The notes under the pieces: model-generated
Told to the model about the DNA's origin: nothing
Databases searched by the model: none
Seen by the model: the letters and a program-made list of their open reading frames with translations, nothing else
Part shown: piece by piece, positions 40,120 to 48,031 of the stretch
Layout: every line of letters begins with the position of its first letter
How positions within the stretch are numbered: position 1 is the first letter of the stretch
Position numbers and translations under genes: made by a program
DNA from: Marine Group I thaumarchaeote
GTDB taxonomy: Archaea > Thermoproteota > Nitrososphaeria > Nitrososphaerales > Nitrosopumilaceae
NCBI GenBank assembly: GCA_013390745.1
Contig: JACASX010000003.1
Location: forward strand, 1 to 64,000
Length of the DNA stretch: 64,000 bases
Direction: 5' to 3'

Positions 40120-41313
40120 ATGAAGGTTTTTCAAATACGAGCCTCAATAGTTCTAATTCTATTCTTTTCATTAATAGGCTCAGGCATATTTGTTCCAAAC
40201 TCTTCTGCTCAAGATGCTCAAATCCCTGACTGGATCAAAAACGTTGCAGGTTGGTGGGCAAGCGGTGTTATTTCCGAAAATGAATTTGTAACTGGAATTG
40301 AATATCTGATTAATAATAATATTATTTTGCTTGATTTTGTTCCGTGTAATGACAAGATTCAAAGTCAATATGGAGACACAAAGTCTGTTCCAGACTGGAT
40401 CAAAAACAACGCAAGTTGGTGGTCTGATAATCTAATTGGTGATACTGATTTTATCAATGGCTTACAATATTTGATCGAGTATAAAATTATCAAGATAGAT
40501 AACAAAAAAATTCTAGGAAAAGTACCATTAGAAGATATAAGATTTTCACCTAGTTGGCAAGTTGATAAAAATTTCTTGGTTTTCGTACAATCATCTTTCT
40601 TTGAGGTTTATGGTGTATATGGAAATTGTGTAATGGATGGTAGTGAACAAGTATGGAAATCTCTTTCGTTAGGACTAAACCCAAACAAATTGGACATGTA
40701 CAACGAAGTTGCAGTTTGGAATGATCCCCAGAAGACAGTTGTTGTATATCCTTACTTTACTTATGCTGCATATAGCAAACCAGGTTTTTACACATATTAT
40801 AGTGGTCAATGCGATGATTGTACTACAACCAAATTTACACCATCAACCCCATTATACACATCAAGTGGAATAGGTCATCAGGCTCTAACCCTGTTAGGTT
40901 ATACTAGTATAACTGATGCGGACATAGATAGAAATCCTAGCATATTACAACAGTTTGACAAGGTAATAATGTTGCATAATGAATACGTAACTCGGACGAT
41001 GTTTGATGCAATAACAAACCATCCAAACGTTATCTATCTTTATCCCAACGCACTTTATGCAGAAATTGAAGTTAATTACATTGATGAAACAATCACTCTG
41101 ATAAGAGGTCACAACTATCCGGAACCTGAAATAACAAACGGCTTTGATTGGGAGTTTGATAACACACATCCGTATGAATTTGATTCCGAGTGTCAAAGGA
41201 TGAATATATACAAAATTAAAAACGGTTGGATGACTACATGCTATCCAGAAAATGTTTTCTTAAAGAAATCCCAACAGCTTTTTGATCTTCTAAAAACAAT
41301 TAAAGATCTATAG
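40120..41313 (+). CDS. Secreted protein with two WIKN modules and a beta/alpha C-terminal domain
   Basis: A 397-residue protein with a signal peptide (IVLILFFSLIGSGIFVP), then two copies of a roughly 38-residue module: IPDWIKNVAGWWASGVISEN and VPDWIKNNASWWSDNLIGDT, each followed by a [F]-x-x-G-x-x-Y-L-I helix. From about 145 to the end is a larger domain; a part around DKVIMLHNEYVTRTMFDAI and VIYLYPNALYAEI looks like the flavodoxin/ThuA-type glutamine-amidotransferase-like fold, without a clear nucleophile. Six or more Cys occur, some in CDDC. Function unknown; surface location is inferred from the signal. Its TAG stop overlaps the 3' end of the opposite-strand tRNA. Confidence 0.75.
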   Translation: MKVFQIRASIVLILFFSLIGSGIFVPNSSAQDAQIPDWIKNVAGWWASGVISENEFVTGIEYLINNNIILLDFVPCNDKIQSQYGDTKSVPDWIKNNASWWSDNLIGDTDFINGLQYLIEYKIIKIDNKKILGKVPLEDIRFSPSWQVDKNFLVFVQSSFFEVYGVYGNCVMDGSEQVWKSLSLGLNPNKLDMYNEVAVWNDPQKTVVVYPYFTYAAYSKPGFYTYYSGQCDDCTTTKFTPSTPLYTSSGIGHQALTLLGYTSITDADIDRNPSILQQFDKVIMLHNEYVTRTMFDAITNHPNVIYLYPNALYAEIEVNYIDETITLIRGHNYPEPEITNGFDWEFDNTHPYEFDSECQRMNIYKIKNGWMTTCYPENVFLKKSQQLFDLLKTIKDL

Positions 41314-41385
41314 CGGGGAGTAGATTTGAACTACTGATTTTCGGGTTATGAGCCCGACGGGATGACCTGACTTCCCCACCCCGCT
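41311..41385 (-). tRNA. Initiator tRNA-Met (CAU)
   Basis: A complete 75-base cloverleaf on the minus strand without encoded CCA. Acceptor stem AGCGGGG pairs with CCCCGCT and discriminator A; the A1-U72 pair is the mark of archaeal initiators. The anticodon arm is TCGGG-CTCATAA-CCCGA, with three consecutive G-C pairs next to the loop, as in initiators; the T arm is AGTAG-TTCAAAT-CTACT. No intron is present. Its 3' end shares three bases with the stop codon of the upstream convergent gene. Confidence 0.95.
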
Positions 41386-41404
41386 GAACAAAAATTCTTT
41401 ATAC

Positions 41405-41412
41405 GTTATATA
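41405..41412 (-). promoter_or_regulatory. TATA box of the initiator tRNA gene
   Basis: On the minus strand TATATAAC is centred about 24 bp before the tRNA 5' end (41385), the expected archaeal spacing. A second TATA-like GTATAAAG lies closer, at 41398-41405. Confidence 0.5.
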
Positions 41413-41462
41413 CGCCTTTATCCAAACTTGTAATTATTATTACGATTTGAAGTAATTTGATT

Positions 41463-42554
41463 ATGGATAAGCGAATTAGAATTGGCGGAATAGTTGCAGC
41501 AATAATTTTTGCTATTTTAATATGGGTTTCTCCTTCTAATCCTCCACCAATTCCAGAACCTACTACGGAATATGGTAATGAATATGTACAAATTTTAGCT
41601 ACTAATTTGGAAAAACCTTGGGCTATTGGTTTTGCAGACGATAAAATCTTTGTAACAGAAAAAGTTGGACGAGTAAGAGTAATAGAATCTGGGATTCTCC
41701 TAGACGATCCGTTAGCTACGTTAAGAACTGCAAATGTTTTTGATGGCGGACTACTTGGAATTGCAGTCCATCCAGCTTTTGACAGCAATCATTTCATCTA
41801 CGTCTATTATACATACGAAAAGGATGGTACACTTTGGAACAAAATTCTTAGAATCACTGAATCAAACAATAAGCTAGATGCTGCAAAAACAATATTTGAC
41901 AAGATACCAGGATCCGCATATAACAACGGAGGAGTTATCAAATTTGGTCCAGATGGGAAACTCTATGTAGGTACTGGCTATGTCTCAGATTCTCATGGTC
42001 CTCAAGACATTCAATCACTCGAAGGAAAAATTCTTAGATTAAATGATGATGGAACCATACCAAACGATAATCCTTTCTCAGATTCCCCTGTATTCTCATT
42101 TGGGCATATGAATACGAAAGGCTTGGGCTGGGATAACGAAGGAAATCTTTTTGTGACCGAAATGGGTCCTTCCAAAAACGATGAAATCAATTTAGTTCAG
42201 CCAGGAGGAAATTATGGATGGCCGGAACAAGAGTGTTCTGGCAACGAAGAATTTATTGATCCTATCAAGTGTTATGATCCCGCGATAGAGCCTGGTGGTA
42301 TTGTGTTTTATTATGGGGACAAGATCAAACTAGAAAATTCTCTTGTATTAGCAAGTTTACGTGCTTCACACCTATTTAATCTGGAAATTGATGAAGGTGA
42401 AGTAAAATCTCAAAAAAGTATACTAAGTGGAGTGGGAAGGATTAGAGACGTCGCTGTGGGACCAGATGGCTATCTTTATCTTATAACCTCTAACACTGAT
42501 GGAAAAGGTTTTCCAGACGCTAGTGATGATAAATTGTTGAGGATAGTGAAGTAA
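41463..42554 (+). CDS. PQQ-dependent sugar dehydrogenase-like (glucose/sorbosone dehydrogenase family)
   Basis: A 363-residue beta-propeller protein with an N-terminal membrane anchor (IGGIVAAIIFAILIWVS), so an outward-facing enzyme. Family signatures are LEKPWAIGFADDKIFVTEK, GLLGIAVHPAFDSNHFIYVYY (key parts), NNGGVIKFGPDGKLYVGTG, GHMNTKGLGWD and PGGNYGWPEQECSG. Soluble PQQ glucose dehydrogenases and related aldose dehydrogenases share these; PQQ synthesis genes are not in view, so the cofactor and substrate remain open. An in-frame TTG at 41457 would add two residues. It ends 1 bp before the HMG-CoA reductase gene. Confidence 0.82.
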   Translation: MDKRIRIGGIVAAIIFAILIWVSPSNPPPIPEPTTEYGNEYVQILATNLEKPWAIGFADDKIFVTEKVGRVRVIESGILLDDPLATLRTANVFDGGLLGIAVHPAFDSNHFIYVYYTYEKDGTLWNKILRITESNNKLDAAKTIFDKIPGSAYNNGGVIKFGPDGKLYVGTGYVSDSHGPQDIQSLEGKILRLNDDGTIPNDNPFSDSPVFSFGHMNTKGLGWDNEGNLFVTEMGPSKNDEINLVQPGGNYGWPEQECSGNEEFIDPIKCYDPAIEPGGIVFYYGDKIKLENSLVLASLRASHLFNLEIDEGEVKSQKSILSGVGRIRDVAVGPDGYLYLITSNTDGKGFPDASDDKLLRIVK

Positions 42555-42555
42555 A

Positions 42556-43713
42556 ATGGCAGATTCATCCATATCAAAATTTTTTGAAAAATCACTAAAA
42601 GAAAGACTTGATGTAGTGGCAGATTTTTCTGGCTTGTCACAAGACGAATTAAAAATCATTGAAGATGCCACGGGAGGAATTTCCTATGACAAAGCTGATA
42701 GTATGATAGAAAATGCAATAGGCACATTCTCATTGCCATTAGGAATTGCTACAAATTTCCGAATTAATGATAAAGACTATCTAATTCCAATGGTAATCGA
42801 AGAGTCTTCAGTAATTGCAGCTTCATCAAAGGCAGCCAAAATTGCAAGAATTCATGGGGGTTTTAAGGCTAAATCTGAACAATCATACAGCATCGGTCAA
42901 ATTCAAATAGTAAACGTTGATGTTCAATCAGCAATACCCAAAGTTATTGGAGCTTCAACTGAAATTCTAAATCTTGCTAACTCAAAAAGTAATACGCTTT
43001 CCAAATTGGGAAAAGGCGCGAAGGAAGTTTCTTGCAAAGAGATACAGACTGATTCTGGTCACATGCTGATTGTAGAATTATTAATTGATGTAGGCGACGC
43101 AATGGGGGCAAATGTAACAAACACAATGTGTGAAGCAGTTGCACCAATGATAGAAGAATTAACTGGGGGAAAATCTCTTCTCCGAATTCTATCAAATTAC
43201 TCTACGAAAAGGATGGCTAGTGCTTCTGCTGTCTTTGACAAAGATGCTGTTGGCGGAGAGAATGTTGTTGATGATATCATATTGGCTTTTCAATTTGCTG
43301 AAAATGATCCGTATAGAGCAGTAACTCATAACAAAGGTGTAATGAATGGCACAATAGCTGTCGCAAATGCTACAGGACAGGATAGCAGAGCTATTGAAGC
43401 TGCAGCTCATGCATACGCAGCTAAAAGTGGTGCTTATCGTTCCTTGACAAAATGGGCAAAAGATGCAAATGGAAATTTGATTGGAGATTTTGAATTGCCA
43501 CTATCTGTTGGCATAGTTGGAGGAATTATTCAACACCACCCAATTGCAAAAATTTGTACAAAGATACTTGGAGTTTCTACTGCTAGTGAGCTTTCATGTG
43601 TTATGGCTGCAGCAGGCTTGGCTCAAAACTTTGCTGCCATGCGTGCATTGGTCACCGAGGGAATTCAAAAGGGTCACATGAAGCTTCATGCCAGAAAAGA
43701 AGGCAAAAATTGA
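42556..43713 (+). CDS. mvaA: HMG-CoA reductase, class II (bacterial type)
   Basis: Reduces HMG-CoA to mevalonate for archaeal lipid isoprenoids. The 385-residue protein resembles the class II enzymes (Pseudomonas MvaA type) rather than the class I of most archaea: IATNFRINDKDYLIPMVIEE, VDVGDAMGANVTNTMCE-type motif (here LIDVGDAMGANV), NKGVMNGTIAVANATGQD, and a late GGIIQHHPIAKICTKILG with the catalytic-type His. Class II genes in archaea are generally taken as transfers. No catabolic HMG-CoA lyase is nearby, so a biosynthetic role is more likely than the degradative one the family name implies. It begins 1 bp after the propeller gene. Confidence 0.9.
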   Translation: MADSSISKFFEKSLKERLDVVADFSGLSQDELKIIEDATGGISYDKADSMIENAIGTFSLPLGIATNFRINDKDYLIPMVIEESSVIAASSKAAKIARIHGGFKAKSEQSYSIGQIQIVNVDVQSAIPKVIGASTEILNLANSKSNTLSKLGKGAKEVSCKEIQTDSGHMLIVELLIDVGDAMGANVTNTMCEAVAPMIEELTGGKSLLRILSNYSTKRMASASAVFDKDAVGGENVVDDIILAFQFAENDPYRAVTHNKGVMNGTIAVANATGQDSRAIEAAAHAYAAKSGAYRSLTKWAKDANGNLIGDFELPLSVGIVGGIIQHHPIAKICTKILGVSTASELSCVMAAAGLAQNFAAMRALVTEGIQKGHMKLHARKEGKN

Positions 43714-43743
43714 CAGATCGCATTTATATTAGCTGAAAATGTT

Positions 43744-44730
43744 TTGAAAAAAATTGCACCGGTAAAATTTTCAATTCCTAAAGGAAGCCTAGAGGAGGCT
43801 ACATTCAAACTACTAGAAGAATCTTGGACAAAAGTTAGGCGAAGACCGAGAACTTACCGCGTTTTCTTGGATGATCCAGACATTAAGGTCAAAATGCTTC
43901 GTCCCCAAGAGATTCCAACTCTAGTCGGAGATGGTGTGTACGACGTAGGTATTACTGGGCAGGACTGGATTGATGAAAACAAGGCAGACGTTGAAACCCT
44001 GCTTGATTTAGAATATGGAAAAATTAAACTTGTAATCGCCATTCCTGACAGTTACAAGTACAAGTCTCTTGACGACATGATTTCGTCTTATGCAAAAAAG
44101 AAAAAGACACTTAGAATTTCATCAGAATACCTTACAAACGCTTCAAAGTTTATAAAAAAATGCAAGTCCTACAAAAAACTTTACGGTTCTAAAGATCCCC
44201 AAATTGTTACTCCTTGGTTACGCTTGGGAACTAACAAAAATGTACAGATTCATCTATCTTTCGGCGCAACAGAAGCTAAACCACCAGATGATGTTGACGC
44301 CATAATGGATGTAACCGAAACAGGAACAACTTTGAAACAAAACCAATTGAAGATAGTTGATACAGTCATGTGGTCAAGCGCACAATTAATTGCCAATAAG
44401 AAATCTCTGAGGGATAAGCAAAAACGTGAAAAAATATTTGATATTGTTACACTGATGAGAGGCGCTGTTCAGGGCAGAAAATACCTGCACATTTACATGA
44501 ATGTGAAGGAAAAGAACCTGAAAAAACTGCTAACAGAAATTACCTCTCTTAAGAGACCCACCATCAGCCCACTCAGTGAGAAGGGCTGGTATGGTGTAAA
44601 CACTGTAATCCCCAAGTCAGAATTTCACAAATTAGTTCCTAAACTAAGAAAACTTGCACAGGGACTGGTAGTTCACGAGCCAAGACAAATACTGGAACTT
44701 GAGGAGATAAAGCGTGACGAAGAGAATTGA
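43744..44730 (+). CDS. hisG: ATP phosphoribosyltransferase, long form
   Basis: First step of histidine synthesis: couples ATP and PRPP. The 328-residue protein has FSIPKGSLEEATFKLLEES at the N-terminus, VGITGQDWIDENKADVE, LRISSEYLTNA, and the PRPP loop DVTETGTTLKQNQL. The last roughly 80 residues form the PII-like regulatory domain of the long, hexameric form (YGVNTVIPKSEFHKLVPKL), so histidine feedback is expected without HisZ. The start is TTG; a TATA-like TTTATATT lies at 43723-43730, a little closer than usual. It heads the histidine operon and overlaps hisD by 4 bases. Confidence 0.95.
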   Translation: MKKIAPVKFSIPKGSLEEATFKLLEESWTKVRRRPRTYRVFLDDPDIKVKMLRPQEIPTLVGDGVYDVGITGQDWIDENKADVETLLDLEYGKIKLVIAIPDSYKYKSLDDMISSYAKKKKTLRISSEYLTNASKFIKKCKSYKKLYGSKDPQIVTPWLRLGTNKNVQIHLSFGATEAKPPDDVDAIMDVTETGTTLKQNQLKIVDTVMWSSAQLIANKKSLRDKQKREKIFDIVTLMRGAVQGRKYLHIYMNVKEKNLKKLLTEITSLKRPTISPLSEKGWYGVNTVIPKSEFHKLVPKLRKLAQGLVVHEPRQILELEEIKRDEEN

Positions 44731-46007
44731 TCAAGATATTACAGGTTCGTAATATTGACAGCTTTGTAGAATCCAGACGTCAAAAGACCTCAGAAAAAGA
44801 CAAGAAAACAGTTCAATCAATACTGAATGACGTAAGAAAAAATGGAGATTCTGCTGTTAAAAAATATGAACTAAAATTTAATCGAAGAAATACTTCACAG
44901 CTGCGCGTAAGTGCGAAAGAGATCAAGGAAGCACGGTCTAAAATTAGTAATCAAGAAAGAGAAGCAATACAGGAAATGAGGAATACCTTAAGTTGGCAGG
45001 AAAGCGAATATCTAAAGATTCTTCCCAGCTACAAGTATAATGAGCGCGACGATTACATCAGAACTGCAAAATCATTTACGCCAATTCCAAGTGTAGGTTG
45101 CTACGTTCCAGGCGGTCAAGCAAGATATCCCAGTTCTGCTATCATGTCTGTAGTACCTGCAAAAGTTGCTGGCGTTAAGAGAATTGTAGTTGTTTCCCCA
45201 CCTGGTCGTGATGGAAAAATTGATCCATTAACAATTGCGGCTGCAAAGATGTGTGGTGCTACTGAGATTTACAAGGTTGGTGGTGCACAAGCAATTGGTG
45301 CATTGGCATATGGAACAAAATCCATACCAAAAGTTGATAAAATTGTCGGACCGGGAGGAAAATTTGTCAGTATTGCAAAATCACTCGTCAGTGATCAAAC
45401 AGCGATTGACATGGTTGCAGGACCAACAGAGCTTGGAATTATGGCAGATGCAAGTTCAGATCTTGAGCTTGTCGCACTAGATCTGATTTCTCAGGCAGAA
45501 CACAGTAAGGACACAATGTGCTTTGTCATAACACAGTCAAAAACCATTGCAAAGCAGATTCAAAAATCAATTGAAAAATTAATTCCAGGTGTAGAAAGAA
45601 GCTCAATAATTAAAGAAAGCATATCAAAAAATGGATTCATTGCTGTATGCAAGAATCAAAATCAAATGGTTGAATTGGCAAACAAGATTGCACCAGAACA
45701 CTTGGAACTAATGGTGAAGAGTGCCAAATCTCTTTCAAAAAAGATCACCGGAGCGGGTTTAGTGCTAATAGGAAAAAATACACCATCTGCTGCAAGTGAT
45801 TACCTTCTTGGTACCAACCACATACTTCCAACTAATGGATTTGGAAGAACAAGGGGCGGATTGTCCGTTTTAGATTTTCTCAAGCTACAAACAGTAGTTG
45901 AATCTTCATTAGACTATCTCAATTATTCTGAATACGATCTAGAAACATTAACAGATGCAGAAGGCTTACCAAATCACTACAAGGCGGTAGAGAGGAGATT
46001 AGATTGA
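44727..46007 (+). CDS. hisD: Histidinol dehydrogenase
   Basis: Zinc enzyme that oxidises histidinol to histidine in two NAD-linked steps. The 426-residue protein has VGCYVPGGQARYPSSAIMSV, KVGGAQAIGALAYGT, DKIVGPGGKFV, GPTELGIMAD, the zinc-site SQAEHSKDT, and GTNHILPTNGFGRTRGGLSV. Starts with TTG, overlapping hisG by 4 bases and hisC by 4 bases. All catalytic motifs are intact. Confidence 0.96.
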   Translation: MIKILQVRNIDSFVESRRQKTSEKDKKTVQSILNDVRKNGDSAVKKYELKFNRRNTSQLRVSAKEIKEARSKISNQEREAIQEMRNTLSWQESEYLKILPSYKYNERDDYIRTAKSFTPIPSVGCYVPGGQARYPSSAIMSVVPAKVAGVKRIVVVSPPGRDGKIDPLTIAAAKMCGATEIYKVGGAQAIGALAYGTKSIPKVDKIVGPGGKFVSIAKSLVSDQTAIDMVAGPTELGIMADASSDLELVALDLISQAEHSKDTMCFVITQSKTIAKQIQKSIEKLIPGVERSSIIKESISKNGFIAVCKNQNQMVELANKIAPEHLELMVKSAKSLSKKITGAGLVLIGKNTPSAASDYLLGTNHILPTNGFGRTRGGLSVLDFLKLQTVVESSLDYLNYSEYDLETLTDAEGLPNHYKAVERRLD

Positions 46008-47071
46008 ACAAAGAATTCCAAAAGAAACTAAACGAGTTGTCAAAACTCTCTGGTTATGAAAAACCAAAGAAGATTTCCGGTTCGTTGAAGCTAGACTCTA
46101 ACGAGAACTTTGTAATCGGAAAACAGTTCCAGTCGGATCTAATCAATGCTGCAAAAAAACGATGTGACATCAGAGAGTATCCGTTGGGCGGAACAGAAAA
46201 ACTGATTGCCAATCTATCAAAGTATCTCAAAGTTCCGTCAAACATGGTTGGAGTAGGAAACGGTTCTGATCAGGTACTTGACTTATTTCTTGCTAACTTT
46301 TGCACGAGAAAAACTAGAATTCTCACATCCGAGCCTACTTTTGCATTCTTTGAAGAGAGATGCAAGCTTTACGGAGTCAAAATGATCAAGGTCCAGTTTT
46401 CTGAAAGAATGACTCTTGATGTAGATCAGTTTCTGTCAAAATCAAAAAATGCAGACTTGATCTACATTGATTCGCCAAACAATCCTACAGGTTTCCAATT
46501 TTCAAAATCTGATATACAAAAAATCATCAAAAAATTCAATGGTCCTATCATCATAGATGAGGCCTATGGAGAATTTTCAGATTATTCAGTGGTTAATCTA
46601 GTAAAAAATAATGACAACCTGATTGTCATCAGAACATTCTCAAAGGCTTTTGGATTAGCAGGATTAAGACTAGGTTATTTTGTAGCAAACAAAAAATTCA
46701 CTGATATCTTTTCACGTATAATTCAGTATCCATATCCGCTCAACTCACTTGCAATTGAGGTGGGAATCTTAGCATTGCAAAAATCAAAACAAATATCACA
46801 AATTTTTTCCTTAATTAAAAAAGAAAGAGAGCGCGTGATTAAAAATTTAAGAGACTACGATATTTTTGAGGTGTTTAACTCCAAAGCAAATTACGTACTA
46901 TTTGACGCCAAAGGATCTGACAGTCGTGTTTATCATGCCTTAGCTGAACAAGGAATCTCAATAAGAAAATTGGGAAAAATTGGAAAACACAAAGGATGTC
47001 TTAGAGTCACAATTGGAACTAAAGAGATGAATTCGAAATTTTTACTTGCGATACGTGATCTGGTTAGATGA
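46004..47071 (+). CDS. hisC: Histidinol-phosphate aminotransferase
   Basis: PLP enzyme converting imidazole acetol phosphate to histidinol phosphate. The 355-residue protein has LDSNENFVIG, VGVGNGSDQVLDLFLA, YIDSPNNPTGFQFS, IIIDEAYGEFSDYS and the PLP lysine in TFSKAFGLAGLRLGYF, plus the C-terminal RVTIGTKEMN. Starts with TTG inside hisD (4-base overlap) and overlaps the HAD gene by 4 bases. It is distinct from the CobD-type paralogue at 19.9 kb, which carries the CobD N-terminus. Confidence 0.95.
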   Translation: MNKEFQKKLNELSKLSGYEKPKKISGSLKLDSNENFVIGKQFQSDLINAAKKRCDIREYPLGGTEKLIANLSKYLKVPSNMVGVGNGSDQVLDLFLANFCTRKTRILTSEPTFAFFEERCKLYGVKMIKVQFSERMTLDVDQFLSKSKNADLIYIDSPNNPTGFQFSKSDIQKIIKKFNGPIIIDEAYGEFSDYSVVNLVKNNDNLIVIRTFSKAFGLAGLRLGYFVANKKFTDIFSRIIQYPYPLNSLAIEVGILALQKSKQISQIFSLIKKERERVIKNLRDYDIFEVFNSKANYVLFDAKGSDSRVYHALAEQGISIRKLGKIGKHKGCLRVTIGTKEMNSKFLLAIRDLVR

Positions 47072-48000
47072 AAACTGACGAATTTGATTCCATCATATTT
47101 GATTGTGATGGGGTTTTGATTGATGTAACCGAATCATATGATGTAACGATAAACAAAACCATTTCCTACGTGTTAAAGGAAATAGCAAACATCACTGTAG
47201 ATACTCCATTAACAAATGAGATACTTTTAGAATTCAAATCAACTGGTGGTTTTAACGATGAAATAGATATTACATATTCTGGAATTTTGTGTTTCATTGC
47301 CGCTGAAAAACTCAACAAAAATCCTACCGAATTAATTCTTGACGTACTTAACAATGCAGATGATACCGGAATAGCGTATATCGAAGATTTTCTGAACAAA
47401 ATTGATGTGGATATTGCAGATATAAAATCGAGATTGGGTTATCCAAGCACAGACAAAAACGATTTGATCCACGCAACATTTGATCAGTTGTTTTTCGGTC
47501 CAGAACTATATAGCAAAATTTTCCAGAAAAAATCCAATTTCTCTGAAAAAGGATTTATCGAAAATGATAATGTTATTGTAAACTCTGAATTGATTGAAGC
47601 GCTGAAGGAAAAATTCAATGATAAAATTGCAATTGTTACAGGTAGAGGGTTTAACGCAATTAGCTCCTCCCTCAAAGAAATCTTGAATCAATTCAACGTA
47701 GAAAATTCTGTTTTTCTTGAGGACGAATTACGAGATCTGGCTAAGCCAAACCCACAGTCACTAATCAGAGCAATGAAGGGTCTTAATTCAAAAAATTGTC
47801 TGTATGTGGGCGATTCTATGGAGGATATGATTTTGGCACAAAAGACCTCAGAATTAGGTTTTAAGGCAACTTTTTGCGGAATCTATGGTTCTGGCAAACT
47901 ACCTGATATGAGGAAAAAGTTATTTGCAAAGTACAATGTTCCATTAATTTTAGAATCAATTAATCAACTTCCTTACATCTTAATGATAAAAAAAGCGTAA
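47068..48000 (+). CDS. HAD-superfamily phosphatase, candidate histidinol-phosphatase
   Basis: A 310-residue haloacid-dehalogenase-type hydrolase: motif I FDCDGVLID (nucleophile D12, acid D14), motif II IAIVTGRGF, motif III Lys in LAKPNPQSL and motif IV VGDSMEDM. A large cap of about 140 residues lies between motifs I and II. It overlaps hisC by 4 bases. Neither the PHP-type nor the HisB-N-type histidinol-phosphatase is seen in this operon, so this gene is the natural candidate for that step; a HAD-type enzyme for it has been reported in a Thermococcus. Specificity is inference; sugar-phosphate or phosphoglycolate activity is the alternative. Confidence 0.75.
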   Translation: MKTDEFDSIIFDCDGVLIDVTESYDVTINKTISYVLKEIANITVDTPLTNEILLEFKSTGGFNDEIDITYSGILCFIAAEKLNKNPTELILDVLNNADDTGIAYIEDFLNKIDVDIADIKSRLGYPSTDKNDLIHATFDQLFFGPELYSKIFQKKSNFSEKGFIENDNVIVNSELIEALKEKFNDKIAIVTGRGFNAISSSLKEILNQFNVENSVFLEDELRDLAKPNPQSLIRAMKGLNSKNCLYVGDSMEDMILAQKTSELGFKATFCGIYGSGKLPDMRKKLFAKYNVPLILESINQLPYILMIKKA

Positions 48001-48031
48001 CATAGTAAATTGAGGAGTGTTTTTCTAAATC

